Shown: one piece after another, positions 23,411 through 32,133 of the stretch
Layout: every line of letters begins with the position of its first letter
Numbering within the stretch: position 1 is the stretch's first letter
Assembly (NCBI GenBank): GCA_947630375.1
Contig: CANRHH010000005.1
Span: 23,327 to 87,326 of the forward strand
DNA length: 64,000 bases
Source: an uncultured Oscillospiraceae bacterium
GTDB taxonomy: Bacteria; Bacillota; Clostridia; Oscillospirales; Oscillospiraceae
Direction of reading: 5' to 3'
Position numbers and translations under genes: made by a program
The notes under the pieces: generated by a model
What the model was told of the DNA's origin: nothing
Seen by the model: only the letters and a program-made list of their open reading frames with translations
The model's database searches: none

Positions 23411-25333
23411 TTAAAAGACGATCAGCATGTACAGCGTGACCAGAGCCAGCGCCACGACCGCCCAAAGGGAGTAATCGTTGACAATGCCGCTGTGCAGCTT
23501 ATGCATGAAGCTGAAGTAGCCCCGCCAGTTGTGCTTGAAGCCCCAGAACAGGTCCTCGCCGCCCACCTGGGAGTACACGCTCTCTTCGCCGCCGAAAAAC
23601 AGGTCGTACTTGCTGTCCATGGGGGCGGAGACGCTCTCGCTGACCCGGTCATACTGGCCGCCGATGGCCACGATGGTGATGGCCAGCAGGGTAATGACCA
23701 GGATCAGCAGCCAGCTCACCGGCTGCCATACGCCGACTTCCACATAGGTGACAGCCGGGGCCATGGCGGGCACGGACATGACGCTCTCGGCATAGCCGCT
23801 GCCCATCATGGCGTTGATGTATCCGGACGCGTTGAACACCGCGTCGGCGGCGGGCTGGGTCAGATACCGGGTGACCAGATCCGGGAACAGGCCCGTGACC
23901 ACGCAGAGCACCGCGAAGAGGCACATGGCCAGACGCATGCCCCAGGGCACCTCGGTGACGTTCTCATATTCCTTGGGCAGCCGCCCGAAGAACACGGACT
24001 GGCTCACCTTCACGAAGGAGGCCAGGGTCAGCACGCTGGTGACCAGGGCGATGATGGTGGCAAACAGGAAGCCGATGTTGCCGGACTCCACGGCCTTCAG
24101 GTAGATGGACTGATACACCATCCACTTGGAGGCGAAGCCGTTGAAGGGCGGGATGCCGCTGATGGAGAAGGCGCCCACCAGGAAGAATGCCGTGGTCCAG
24201 GGCATTTTCTTGGACAGGCCGCCCAGCTTGTCCAGGTCGGTGGTGCCGGTCTGATGCAGCACGGCGCCGGCGGCCAGGAACAGCAGGCCCTTGAACAGGG
24301 TGTGGTTCATGGCGTGGTACAGGCCCGAGGAGACGCCCATGGCGGTGCACAGGCCCACCGCGGTGAGCACATAGCCGATCTGGGAGATGCTGTGGAAGGC
24401 CAGCAGACGCTTGAAGTCGTGCTGGGCCAGGGCCATGGTCACGCAGATGAACATGCTCATGGAGCCCATGAACACCAGCAGGAACTGCATGGTCCCCAGC
24501 TCCATGGTCTGGAACAGGAAGTAGCTCAAACGGATGATGGCGTAAAGGCCGGACTTGGTCAGCACGCCGGAAATGAGCACGGAGATGGACGCGGGGGCCG
24601 CGCCGTGGGCGTCCGCCGCCAGGGGGTGGAAGGGCACGATGAACGCCTTGGTGGAGAAGCCTATGTACAGCAGGGCGAAGGCCACCACGGTGGCGGTGTT
24701 CATGTTGCCCGGGAGCAGGGCGGACAGCTGGGCAAAGTTCAGGGTATGGGCCTGGGCATAGAGCATCACCGTGCCGGTGAGGATGCAGGTGGAGCCGATG
24801 CAGCCCACCACCAGGTACTTGAAGGCGGCCTCCAAGGCGCCTTTGGCGGTGTTGCGGAAGGCGGTCAGCGCCACGGCGGCAAAGGTCAGGATCTCCACCA
24901 TGATGAACATGTTGAACAGGTCCCCGGACAGGACCAGGCCCATCACGCCGCCGGCCAGCATGAGAAACAGGGTGTAATACTGGCCCACGTTGTCGTCATG
25001 GCTCATGTACTGGATAGAGTACACACAGGAGACGAACACCGCCGTGGCCACCAGCAGGCCGAAGAACAGGCTCAGGGCGTCTACCTCCATGGCGATGCCG
25101 ATGGCGTAACCGCCGGCCGTGGCCCGGGCGCCCATCCAGTAGGCGATGATCTCCCCCTCGAGCATGACGGGCTTGACCAGCGCGATCAGCAGGCCCAGGG
25201 AAACGGTCACCGACAGCAGGGCGATCAGATGCCGCAGGGTCTTGACGTTGCCGAAAATGACGATCAGAAACGCGCCCAAGAACAACACCATGACCGCCAG
25301 GATGGGGAAATGCTGATACAATGCAGTGCTCAT
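23411..25333 (-). CDS. mbhH: Ion-translocating subunit (MrpD/MbhH-like) with C-terminal extension
   Basis: 640 residues. The first 520 or so form an antiporter-like subunit of the MrpD/NuoL/N family, with the FMIVEILTFAAVALTAFR and PLAADAHGAAPASISVLISG signatures. The last 110 add a helix (VSWLLILVITLLAITIVAI), an amphipathic stretch and a final helix (YSLWAVVALALVTLYMLIVF). In Pyrococcus the separate subunit MbhI, of about this length, follows MbhH and supplies a lateral helix; no mbhI gene is seen here, so a fusion is likely. Confidence 0.92.
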   Translation of the reverse strand: MSTALYQHFPILAVMVLFLGAFLIVIFGNVKTLRHLIALLSVTVSLGLLIALVKPVMLEGEIIAYWMGARATAGGYAIGIAMEVDALSLFFGLLVATAVFVSCVYSIQYMSHDDNVGQYYTLFLMLAGGVMGLVLSGDLFNMFIMVEILTFAAVALTAFRNTAKGALEAAFKYLVVGCIGSTCILTGTVMLYAQAHTLNFAQLSALLPGNMNTATVVAFALLYIGFSTKAFIVPFHPLAADAHGAAPASISVLISGVLTKSGLYAIIRLSYFLFQTMELGTMQFLLVFMGSMSMFICVTMALAQHDFKRLLAFHSISQIGYVLTAVGLCTAMGVSSGLYHAMNHTLFKGLLFLAAGAVLHQTGTTDLDKLGGLSKKMPWTTAFFLVGAFSISGIPPFNGFASKWMVYQSIYLKAVESGNIGFLFATIIALVTSVLTLASFVKVSQSVFFGRLPKEYENVTEVPWGMRLAMCLFAVLCVVTGLFPDLVTRYLTQPAADAVFNASGYINAMMGSGYAESVMSVPAMAPAVTYVEVGVWQPVSWLLILVITLLAITIVAIGGQYDRVSESVSAPMDSKYDLFFGGEESVYSQVGGEDLFWGFKHNWRGYFSFMHKLHSGIVNDYSLWAVVALALVTLYMLIVF

Positions 25334-25680
25334 CCTCTCAGCCTCCTTACCTCTCTGGTATCGATGGTGCCATATTGCTCATGGATCTTCATCACCAGGG
25401 CCAGGGACATGGCGGTCACGCAGGCGCCGATGACGATGCTGGTGAGGGTCAGGGCCTGGGGGATGGGGTCCACGAAGAACGCGGAGGGGTCTATCTCCCC
25501 GGGGGTGAAGATCGGCGCGGTGCCGCCGGGGTTAAAGCCGATGCTGATGATCAGCAGGTTCACGCCGTAGTCCGCGATGGACAGGCCGATGACGGTCTTC
25601 ACCAGGTTATACTTGGTGACAATGGTGTAAAAGCCCAAAACGATGAGGAAAAACGAGGCCACATAGTTAAACAGGATCAT
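25330..25680 (-). CDS. mbhG: MrpC/MbhG-like subunit
   Basis: 116 residues, three helices, NuoK/MrpC family: GFYTIVTKYNLVKTVIGLSI, the motif DPIPQALTLTSIVIG and a C-terminal helix. It forms part of the Mrp-like ion translocation module. It overlaps the start of the MrpD-like gene by 4 nt. Confidence 0.92.
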   Translation of the reverse strand: MILFNYVASFFLIVLGFYTIVTKYNLVKTVIGLSIADYGVNLLIISIGFNPGGTAPIFTPGEIDPSAFFVDPIPQALTLTSIVIGACVTAMSLALVMKIHEQYGTIDTREVRRLRG

Positions 25681-25691
25681 AGCTTTTCACC

Positions 25692-26153
25692 TCACTCCTT
25701 CCCGTCCGCGTCAGGAGCGAACATCACGCCCAGCATGGACAGCGCCAGGACCGCCACGCCCGTCAGGACGTTCAGGCCCACCGCCTCATCCATCCAGGAG
25801 ATGGTACCGGAGCTGATCAGGTCCCCGATCGCGCCGTTGTTGAAGGCCACGTTCTGGCAGAACTGGGCCCCCGCCACTACGCCCAGCATGGCGATGGCGA
25901 TGTACAGCGTCACGGCGACGCCCTCAGTCTTACGCAGGAAGCCCAGGCTCAGGGTCTGGACGGTGGTCTGGTAGCCGTGGCCGAAGTAGATCAGCAGCAC
26001 CGCCGCCACCATCAGCACGCCGCCCTGGAAGCCGCCGCCGGGGGACAGATGCCCGTGGAGGATCACATAGAACACATACACCAGCGCCAGCGGCAAAATT
26101 GCGTCGCAGCCGCAGGGCAGGATGACGTTCTTGATCCGGATGTCATTTTTCAT
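25692..26153 (-). CDS. mbhF: MrpB/MbhF-like subunit
   Basis: 153 residues of the MnhB family, with the motif GHLSPGGGFQGGVLMVAA and a C-terminal helix. In Mrp antiporters this subunit forms part of the second ion path. It overlaps the previous gene by 11 nt. Confidence 0.9.
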   Translation of the reverse strand: MKNDIRIKNVILPCGCDAILPLALVYVFYVILHGHLSPGGGFQGGVLMVAAVLLIYFGHGYQTTVQTLSLGFLRKTEGVAVTLYIAIAMLGVVAGAQFCQNVAFNNGAIGDLISSGTISWMDEAVGLNVLTGVAVLALSMLGVMFAPDADGKE

Positions 26154-26505
26154 CCTTCTGTTCCTCCTTCTTTTCTTTCTTGTTGAACAGGATGACCAGA
26201 GAGCCGGCCACCGCGGTGATCAGAATAAAGGCCTCGCCCATGGTGTCGTAACCACGGAAGTCAAACACGATGGAGGTCACGTCGTTCACCGCGTGGGTCC
26301 TGTCCAGGTTCTGCTGGACGATCGCGGCGGCCGCGCCGTCGGCCTGGCCGTCGTCGTAAGAGGCCGGGTCCTGCTGCAGCTGGTACACCGGCACCTGGGC
26401 CTGGGTCCCGTCATAGGTCCGGGGCATGGCGGCCATGGTGATCATGGCGTAGGTCCCCGTCAGCAGGACGGCCAGCAGGGAGAACCAGATCAAAAACTTT
26501 TTCAT
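26143..26505 (-). CDS. mbhE: MbhE-like subunit
   Basis: 120 residues. An N-terminal helix, an outward loop of about 50 residues, then a second helix in SIVFDFRGYDTMGEAFILIT, the motif shared by MbhE and the C-terminal part of MrpA; it ends in a Lys/Glu-rich cytosolic tail. It overlaps genes on both sides by a few bases. Confidence 0.87.
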   Translation of the reverse strand: MKKFLIWFSLLAVLLTGTYAMITMAAMPRTYDGTQAQVPVYQLQQDPASYDDGQADGAAAAIVQQNLDRTHAVNDVTSIVFDFRGYDTMGEAFILITAVAGSLVILFNKKEKKEEQKDEK

Positions 26506-26756
26506 TTGCCGTCCCCTCCCTTGATCTTTTTCAGGGTGGCAATGAAGATCAGCGGGCTCAAAGCCGCGCCTACCGCCGCCTCGGAGATGGCCACGTCCGG
26601 CGCGTGGAGGATCAGAAACTCCGCCGCGGCGAACAGGCCCGTCACACTCAGGGCAATGACGGAGGACAGGAGCTTTTCAAAGTGCACCGCCAGAATGGCG
26701 GAGACAACCATGCCCACGACCACCAGGACATTCAGGATCACAACCAGTTCACTCAT
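26502..26756 (-). CDS. mbhD: MbhD-like subunit (DUF4040)
   Basis: 84 residues with three helices: KLLSSVIALSVTGLFAAAEF and the motif APDVAISEAAVGAALSPLIF, diagnostic of MbhD/MrpA C-terminal segments. It contributes to the ion channel. Confidence 0.9.
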   Translation of the reverse strand: MSELVVILNVLVVVGMVVSAILAVHFEKLLSSVIALSVTGLFAAAEFLILHAPDVAISEAAVGAALSPLIFIATLKKIKGGDGK

Positions 26757-27093
26757 CGAAATCCCTCCCGTAATCGTCCGTCTCCATCGGTTTCTCCGGG
26801 CGGATCCCCGCCTGGTAGGCCCCCTTGGCGATGGCGTGGGAGCCGATGGGATTGGTAAAGAGCACCAGCGCCCCGATCAGAGCCACCTTCACGGCGGTGG
26901 CGGGGCTGTGCATCACAAAGATCGCGTACAGCAGGCCGCCCAGGCATACGCCCAGGATCCCCAGGGTGCTGATGCAGGTGCTGGCCTGCATCCGGCAGAA
27001 GGTGTCCGGCATTTTGAGGACGCCTTTGGTCCCCGCCAGGGCAAAGATCAGGCCCACGGCAATGAGCAGATCAATGACGATCCTTAGCAACAT
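26749..27093 (-). CDS. mbhC: MrpG/MbhC-like subunit
   Basis: 114 residues, three helices; LKMPDTFCRMQASTCISTLG is the MnhG signature. I start at ATG (MLLRIVIDLL) after GGGAGG; the frame is open further, but upstream residues belong to the overlapping MrpF-like gene in another frame. Confidence 0.9.
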   Translation of the reverse strand: MLLRIVIDLLIAVGLIFALAGTKGVLKMPDTFCRMQASTCISTLGILGVCLGGLLYAIFVMHSPATAVKVALIGALVLFTNPIGSHAIAKGAYQAGIRPEKPMETDDYGRDFDE

Positions 27094-27361
27094 ACTTGAG
27101 CCACCTCCCTTTGTCCATATACCGGGCCACCAGCAGCGTGTCGATGATCCCCAAAAGGGCGCTGATGATGGCAATGTCCAGATAGACCCCCCGGCCGCTG
27201 TAGAGGGCGAAGAGGATCATGGCGCAGCAGATCAGAACATCGGCGCAGTCCCCCGCCACCATCCGGTCCGCGGCGGTGGGGCCCTTGACGAGCCGGACCA
27301 GGTTTATGACCGCCAGCGCGCCGAACAGCACGGCAAAGATCATCAAATCGGTCATTCCCAT
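27071..27361 (-). CDS. mbhB: MrpF/MbhB-like subunit
   Basis: 96 residues, three helices, MnhF family: VRLVKGPTAADRMVAGDCAD and LDIAIISALLGIIDTLLVARYM. It overlaps the following MrpG-like gene by 23 nt and the preceding MrpE-like gene by 10 nt, so all are translated as a coupled set. Confidence 0.92.
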   Translation of the reverse strand: MGMTDLMIFAVLFGALAVINLVRLVKGPTAADRMVAGDCADVLICCAMILFALYSGRGVYLDIAIISALLGIIDTLLVARYMDKGRWLKYVAKDRH

Positions 27362-27873
27362 ACCCTCCTTAAGCCCTTCTCCAGCGTGCCCTTGATGGCG
27401 TCGCCCGCCTCCTGGCCGCTGGGTTTGGTCACGTCGATCCAGTGTATGTAATAATAGGTCTGCCCGTCCTCCTCGGCGACGTCCATGGTGATGGTGCCGG
27501 GAGTGAGGGTGATGGCGTTGGCAAGGGCGGCCTGGCCATAATCGGACTTCAGGTCCACAGGCACCTTGACAATGCCGGGGTTCACGTTCTTGCAGCCGCC
27601 GAAGCAGCGCTTGGCCACATCCACATTGGCCTTGATCATCTCCACCGGGAAGAGGATCAGCCAGAAGAGCAGGGCTGAGCCCAGCTTCACCGGGTTAAAG
27701 AGCCAGAAGGCCCTTTCGTGGATGAAGAACCGGGCCGAAAACAGAGCCACCGCGAGGCTCACCACCGCGCCGGCCGCCAGCTCCTGTACGGTGAAGGTCC
27801 AGGTCAGCAGGACCCAGAAGGCATAGCAGACGACGAAGGTGGAAACGACAGCGGGAAATTTCGTCTTGGGCAA
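27352..27873 (-). CDS. mbhA: MrpE/MbhA-like subunit
   Basis: 173 residues, MnhE family: two N-terminal helices, PVKLGSALLFWLILFPVEMIKANVDVAKR, and the motif LANAITLTPGTITMDV. The start appears to be TTG, 10 nt after AAGGAGAGG; no better ATG exists. It begins the Mrp-like block after hypA. Confidence 0.9.
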   Translation of the reverse strand: MPKTKFPAVVSTFVVCYAFWVLLTWTFTVQELAAGAVVSLAVALFSARFFIHERAFWLFNPVKLGSALLFWLILFPVEMIKANVDVAKRCFGGCKNVNPGIVKVPVDLKSDYGQAALANAITLTPGTITMDVAEEDGQTYYYIHWIDVTKPSGQEAGDAIKGTLEKGLRRVWE

Positions 27874-27928
27874 GGGGTAACCTCTCCTTTCTTTTGGGCG
27901 GCGGAGCCGCCGTGTACTTTATAGAAGC

Positions 27929-28270
27929 TCATTCGACTTTCAGGCTGTCTACATAGAACTCCCGTCCGGAGATCATGCGGATGGCCGCGGAGCGGCACTG
28001 GGGGCAGCAGGCGTTTTTCCGGTCCGCGTCCCCCTCATAGCCGCAGTCCCGGCATTGGAAGCGGGCGGGGAGCGTTTCGATCAGCAGCTGCGCCCCTTCC
28101 GCCGGGGAACCGGCGGCGGCAATGGGGAAAAACTCTCTCAGACAGTCCGGCACCAGGCCGGAAAACTCCCCCATTTTCAGGCGGATCTCCAGCACCCGCC
28201 GGAATCCGTTCTTTTGCGCCTCCCCGTCTACGATCCCGATGATCCCCTGGGCTATTGCCAGTTCATGCAT
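27929..28270 (-). CDS. hypA: HypA hydrogenase nickel metallochaperone
   Basis: 113 residues. N-terminal MHELAIAQGI carries the nickel-binding MHE. A zinc site follows (CRDCGYEGDADRK and CCPQC). HypA delivers Ni to the large subunit, normally with the GTPase HypB, which is not encoded in this window. It starts 12 nt after the large-subunit gene, which is unusual because the other hyp genes lie upstream of it. Confidence 0.93.
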   Translation of the reverse strand: MHELAIAQGIIGIVDGEAQKNGFRRVLEIRLKMGEFSGLVPDCLREFFPIAAAGSPAEGAQLLIETLPARFQCRDCGYEGDADRKNACCPQCRSAAIRMISGREFYVDSLKVE

Positions 28271-28282
28271 CGCTTCGTCCGC

Positions 28283-29365
28283 TTACCGGTCCAGGCAGCT
28301 GAAGCAGGGGTCGATGCTGGCCACGATGAGCCCGGCGTCGGCCACGGTGTTGCCCCGAAGCATGGCGGGAATGGTGGGGGTGTTCTTGTAGCTGGGCACG
28401 TGGATGCTGACCCGGTGGTTATACAGGCTGCCGTTGCCCACCACCATGTAGCTCAGCTGGCCGCGGGGGGCCTCATGCCGGGCCACGAACACGCCGTCCT
28501 GGATCTTGACGAGCTTGTTGCCCAGGTTAATGGGGCCTTCCGGCAGGTTTTCCAGGGCCTGACGGATGATCTTGATGCTCTCGGCGGACTCCAGGGCCCG
28601 GATGACCACCCGGGCGTACACGTCGCCGCTGTCCACCACGGGCACGCCGAACTCAAAGTCGCCATAGGCGGAGTAGGGCGAATCCCGCCGCACGTCCACG
28701 TCCACGCCGGAAGCCCGGGCATGGGGGCCGATGGCGCCCATTTTCAGCGCCACGTCCCGGGGCAGGGTGCCCACGCCCTTGGTACGCAGGGCGATGGTCT
28801 TGTCGGTGACGGCGATCTCGGTGATGCGCTTGAGCTTTTCCTCCAGCGTGTCGCAGGCGGCCAGGATCTTGACCCGCAGCTCGTCGCTGATATCCCGCCG
28901 GGAACCGCCGATGGTGACCATGGCATAGTTGACCCGGTTGCCGGTCATCTCCTCCAGCAGATCCATCACCAGCTCCCGCTCGTCCCAGATGTGCATAAAC
29001 ATGCTGTCATGGCCGATGATATGGCAGGCGATGCCCAGCCACAGGAAATGGGAGTGGAGCCGCTCCAGCTCCGCGGTGATGACCCGGATATACTCGCCCC
29101 GTTTGGGCGGGGTGATCCCGTTGATGTTCTCCACGGCCATAGCGTAGGTAAAGGCGTGGGAGTGGGAACAGATGCCGCAGACCCGCTCCACCAGCACCAG
29201 GGTCTGGATCGCGTTGCGCTCGGTGGCCAGCTTCTCAATGCCCCGGTGGTTATAGCCCACAAAGACCTCCGCGTCTTTGATGACCTCGCCCTCGGTGTAG
29301 AGCTTGGCGTGGATGGGCTCCTCCAGCGCGGGATGGTACGGGCCAATGGGCACGATGTAGCTCAT
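28283..29365 (-). CDS. mbhL: [NiFe] hydrogenase large subunit (MbhL-like)
   Basis: 360 residues. Both nickel-binding pairs are present: L1 ERVCGICSHSH (Cys 63, 66) and L2 DPCFSC (Cys 354, 357), so this is a catalytically competent group 4 enzyme and not a Cys-less relative. The protein ends at DPCFSCLDR, with no C-terminal extension. It should oxidise reduced ferredoxin, evolve H2 and drive ion export with the membrane arm. It overlaps the upstream NuoC-like gene by 4 nt. Confidence 0.94.
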   Translation of the reverse strand: MSYIVPIGPYHPALEEPIHAKLYTEGEVIKDAEVFVGYNHRGIEKLATERNAIQTLVLVERVCGICSHSHAFTYAMAVENINGITPPKRGEYIRVITAELERLHSHFLWLGIACHIIGHDSMFMHIWDERELVMDLLEEMTGNRVNYAMVTIGGSRRDISDELRVKILAACDTLEEKLKRITEIAVTDKTIALRTKGVGTLPRDVALKMGAIGPHARASGVDVDVRRDSPYSAYGDFEFGVPVVDSGDVYARVVIRALESAESIKIIRQALENLPEGPINLGNKLVKIQDGVFVARHEAPRGQLSYMVVGNGSLYNHRVSIHVPSYKNTPTIPAMLRGNTVADAGLIVASIDPCFSCLDR

Positions 29366-29760
29366 TGCTTCGCCTCCTTCTTATTCTTCTCTACCAGTTC
29401 GGACAGGGGCGTCACCATGATGTGGCCCTTGCCCTGGGTCTCCAACATGTCCTCCGGCAGGAACAGCCGCTGGGACATGTCCAGCCCCTCGAACACCACG
29501 CCAAACAGCTCGTTGATCTCCCGTTCGGGCCAGGTGGCGGCAGTGTCATAGATCTCGCCGATGGAGGGGACGGTGTTCTCGCCGGTGACGCAATAGGACT
29601 CGATGTCCGGGTCCACCGCGTACTCATAGGAGAGCACGGTCTGGCCCTCCTTGTCGATGTATCCGTGGATCATCACAAGGAACCGGCCTTCTTTCTTCAT
29701 CCGCTCCGCAACGGGTACGATCTGGTCTTTGCCGATGGGGATTCTCTTGTACTCCTGCAT
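29362..29760 (-). CDS. mbhK: NuoC/MbhK-like subunit
   Basis: 132 residues of the 30-kDa subunit family; WPEREINELFGVVFEGL is the signature. It stabilises the large subunit on the peripheral arm. ATG chosen with GAGAGG just upstream; a GTG three codons earlier overlaps that site. A hairpin precedes it after hypE. Confidence 0.88.
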   Translation of the reverse strand: MQEYKRIPIGKDQIVPVAERMKKEGRFLVMIHGYIDKEGQTVLSYEYAVDPDIESYCVTGENTVPSIGEIYDTAATWPEREINELFGVVFEGLDMSQRLFLPEDMLETQGKGHIMVTPLSELVEKNKKEAKQ

Positions 29761-29815
29761 GCATTTCACCTCTCGATGTGCAAAATAGCGCTGAGATTGG
29801 GATATTCTATTTGAA

Positions 29816-29835
29816 AATCTTCAGCGAAGAAGATT
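29816..29835 (-). other. Small hairpin between hypE and mbhK
   Basis: AATCTTC/GAAGATT with a 6-nt loop in the 88-nt gap, the longest gap in the hydrogenase operon. It may tune read-through from maturation to structural genes; no clear promoter is seen in the gap. Confidence 0.4.
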
Positions 29836-29848
29836 ATTCAGCGATTTT

Positions 29849-30847
29849 TCAGCAGATCCTGGGCAGCTGGGCCCCGGTCAGCTTCTGGAGGATCCGCCCT
29901 GCGCCCAGGCGGGTGCGCAGCACCAGGGTCCCCGGCCGGACGGCCGTGACGGTGCCGATGGCGGCGGCGGCGCGCCCCTCGGGGAAGCTGCGCAGCAGCG
30001 CCAGAGCCGCCTGCTCGCTCTCAGGCGGGACCACCGCCAGGAGCTTGCCCTCATTGGCGCAGTACAGAGGCTCCAGGCCCAGCAGCTCACAGGCCGCCCG
30101 GACCGGCGGGGCCACGGGGATATCCTCCTCCCGGAGCCGGATGCCCAGGTCCGTGCCCTCGATAAATTCATTCAGCGTGGTGGCCACGCCGCCCCGGGTG
30201 GGGTCCCGCAGGACCCGGACCCCCAAGTCCGCCTCCAGCAGCGCTGCCGCCATACGATGCAGCGGCGCGCAGTCGGAGCGGACGGCGTCCTGGCCCATGC
30301 CGGTCCGGGCCAGCATCACGGCGGCCCCGTGGTCCCCCACGGTGCCGGAGACCAGGACCCGGTCCCCCTCCCGGATGGCCTTGGGGCTCAGGCCCGGAAA
30401 ACGCAGCGGGCCGAAGCCGGCGGTGTTGATATACAGCTTGTCCCCCCGGCCTTTCTCCACCACCTTGGTGTCCCCGGTGACGATCTGCACCCCCGCGGCC
30501 TCACAGGCGGCCTGGACGGAGGAGAGCACCCGCTCCAGGGTCTCCATCGGCAGCCCCTCCTCGATCAGCAGGGCACAGCTTAAAAAGCGGGGCTCGCCGC
30601 CGCACATGGCCACGTCGTTCACCGTGCCGCAGACGGCCAGCTTGCCGATATCCCCGCCCGGGAAAAACAGCGGATCCACCACGAAGCTGTCCGTGGAGAA
30701 GACCAGCTTCTCCCCGCCGGGGACGATGGCCCCGTCCCCCAAAGCCTCTAAGGCCGCGTTTTTAAACCGGGGAAGGATCTGCTCCCCGATCAGCCGGGAG
30801 GTCTTTTTCCCCCCGCTGCCGTAATCTAAGGTAATGAGTTCTTCCAT
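29849..30847 (-). CDS. hypE: HypE hydrogenase maturation protein
   Basis: 332 residues, PurM/AIR synthase-like. N-terminal DYGSGGKKTSRLI and the C-terminal PRIC end are diagnostic; the last Cys accepts the carbamoyl group from HypF and is dehydrated to thiocyanate to make the CN ligands. It starts 10 nt after hypD. Confidence 0.96.
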   Translation of the reverse strand: MEELITLDYGSGGKKTSRLIGEQILPRFKNAALEALGDGAIVPGGEKLVFSTDSFVVDPLFFPGGDIGKLAVCGTVNDVAMCGGEPRFLSCALLIEEGLPMETLERVLSSVQAACEAAGVQIVTGDTKVVEKGRGDKLYINTAGFGPLRFPGLSPKAIREGDRVLVSGTVGDHGAAVMLARTGMGQDAVRSDCAPLHRMAAALLEADLGVRVLRDPTRGGVATTLNEFIEGTDLGIRLREEDIPVAPPVRAACELLGLEPLYCANEGKLLAVVPPESEQAALALLRSFPEGRAAAAIGTVTAVRPGTLVLRTRLGAGRILQKLTGAQLPRIC

Positions 30848-30857
30848 GTTTGTTCCT

Positions 30858-31925
30858 TTACAGGGCGGCGCCGTATTTATAGGCCGCCGCGCAGGCCCCC
30901 TCCGAGGAGACCATACAGGGCCCCATGGGGTCCTCCGGGGTGCAGACTTTGCCGAACAGGCCGCAGCCCTGGGGCTCCAGCCGGCCGGTGATCACCTGGC
31001 CGCAGCGGCAGGCCGTAGGCGCGGCGGCGGGGCGGGGCCCGATGCCGAATTTCCGCTCCGCGTCGAAGTCCTTCCAGGGCTCCCGCAGCTTCAGGCCGCT
31101 GTTTTCGATCCGGCCCAGGCCCCGCCACAGGTCCGCCCGGGGCTCCAGGCACCGTTCCATCCGCTCCAGGGCCAGGGGGTTGCCCTTCGGGGCCACCGCC
31201 CGGGGATAGGCGTTCTGGACCCGGGGCCGGCCCTCGGCCAGCTGCTTGAGCAGCAGATACAGGGCCAGAAGGATCTCTTCCGGCTCAAAGCCGCCCACCA
31301 CCGCCGGCAGGCCGTATTCCTCCGGCAGAAAGCGGAAAGCCTCCGCCCCGATGATGCTGGCCACATGGCCGGGGCACAGAAAACCCTGGACATTGAAGCC
31401 CTCCATGGCGATCAGGGCCCGCAGGGCCGGCTCCACGGTTTTCAGCATGGAGAACACGGAGAAATTCCCCACGCCCTCCTCCGCCGCCGTCAGCACCGCC
31501 GCGGCGGTGCCGGGGGCGCTGGTCTCAAACCCGGCCCCTAAGAAGACCACTTCCCGCTCCGGCTCCTCTTTGGCCAGCTCCACCGCGTCCACCGGCGAGT
31601 ACACCACCCGGACCCGGGCCCCTAAGGCCCGGCGGCGCTGGAGGCTGTCCCCCGGCCGGCTGCCCGGGACCCGGACCAGGTCCCCATAGGTGGCGATCGT
31701 CACATTTTTTTCCATGGCCAGGTCCAACACCGCGTCGATGACCTCGGGCGGCGTCACGCACACGGGGCAGCCCGGGCCGCTCAAAAGCTTTACCTGCTTC
31801 GGCAGCAGGGCCTTGATCCCGGCGCGGGCGATGGACATGGTGTGGGTCCCGCAGACCTCCATCAGGTTCACCGGCCCCAGGGGCAGCGCCTCTATGGCCG
31901 CCAGCAGCTTTTCAGCCGAGGGCAT
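30858..31925 (-). CDS. hypD: HypD hydrogenase maturation protein
   Basis: 355 residues. CGTHTMSIARAG and LSGPGCPVCVTP are the conserved Cys motifs; a C-terminal cluster region (CRCGQVITGR, CGLFGKVC, ACAAAYKYG) binds [4Fe-4S]. With HypC it holds the Fe(CN)2CO group during assembly. It overlaps hypC by 14 nt. Confidence 0.96.
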   Translation of the reverse strand: MPSAEKLLAAIEALPLGPVNLMEVCGTHTMSIARAGIKALLPKQVKLLSGPGCPVCVTPPEVIDAVLDLAMEKNVTIATYGDLVRVPGSRPGDSLQRRRALGARVRVVYSPVDAVELAKEEPEREVVFLGAGFETSAPGTAAAVLTAAEEGVGNFSVFSMLKTVEPALRALIAMEGFNVQGFLCPGHVASIIGAEAFRFLPEEYGLPAVVGGFEPEEILLALYLLLKQLAEGRPRVQNAYPRAVAPKGNPLALERMERCLEPRADLWRGLGRIENSGLKLREPWKDFDAERKFGIGPRPAAAPTACRCGQVITGRLEPQGCGLFGKVCTPEDPMGPCMVSSEGACAAAYKYGAAL

Positions 31926-32133
31926 CCGCCATCTCCTCCCAGCTCTCCAGGTCCTCCAGGGCCTGGTTTTCGGGCAGGCGCTCGATGGCGAAGCCCGCGT
32001 GGACCATCACATAGTCCCCCACTTTGGGCTCCCGGATGAAATCCACCCGGATCTCCCGCTGCAGGCCCAGGGCCTCGCCCACGGCCTTGTTGCCGTGGAT
32101 CTCTGTCAATTGAAGGGGTACCGCAAGGCACAT
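31912..32133 (-). CDS. hypC: HypC hydrogenase maturation chaperone
   Basis: 73 residues starting MCLAVPLQL; the invariant Cys2 follows the initiator Met. The middle segment VGDYVMVHAGFAIERL is typical. It overlaps both hypF (28 nt) and hypD. Confidence 0.95.
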   Translation of the reverse strand: MCLAVPLQLTEIHGNKAVGEALGLQREIRVDFIREPKVGDYVMVHAGFAIERLPENQALEDLESWEEMADALG

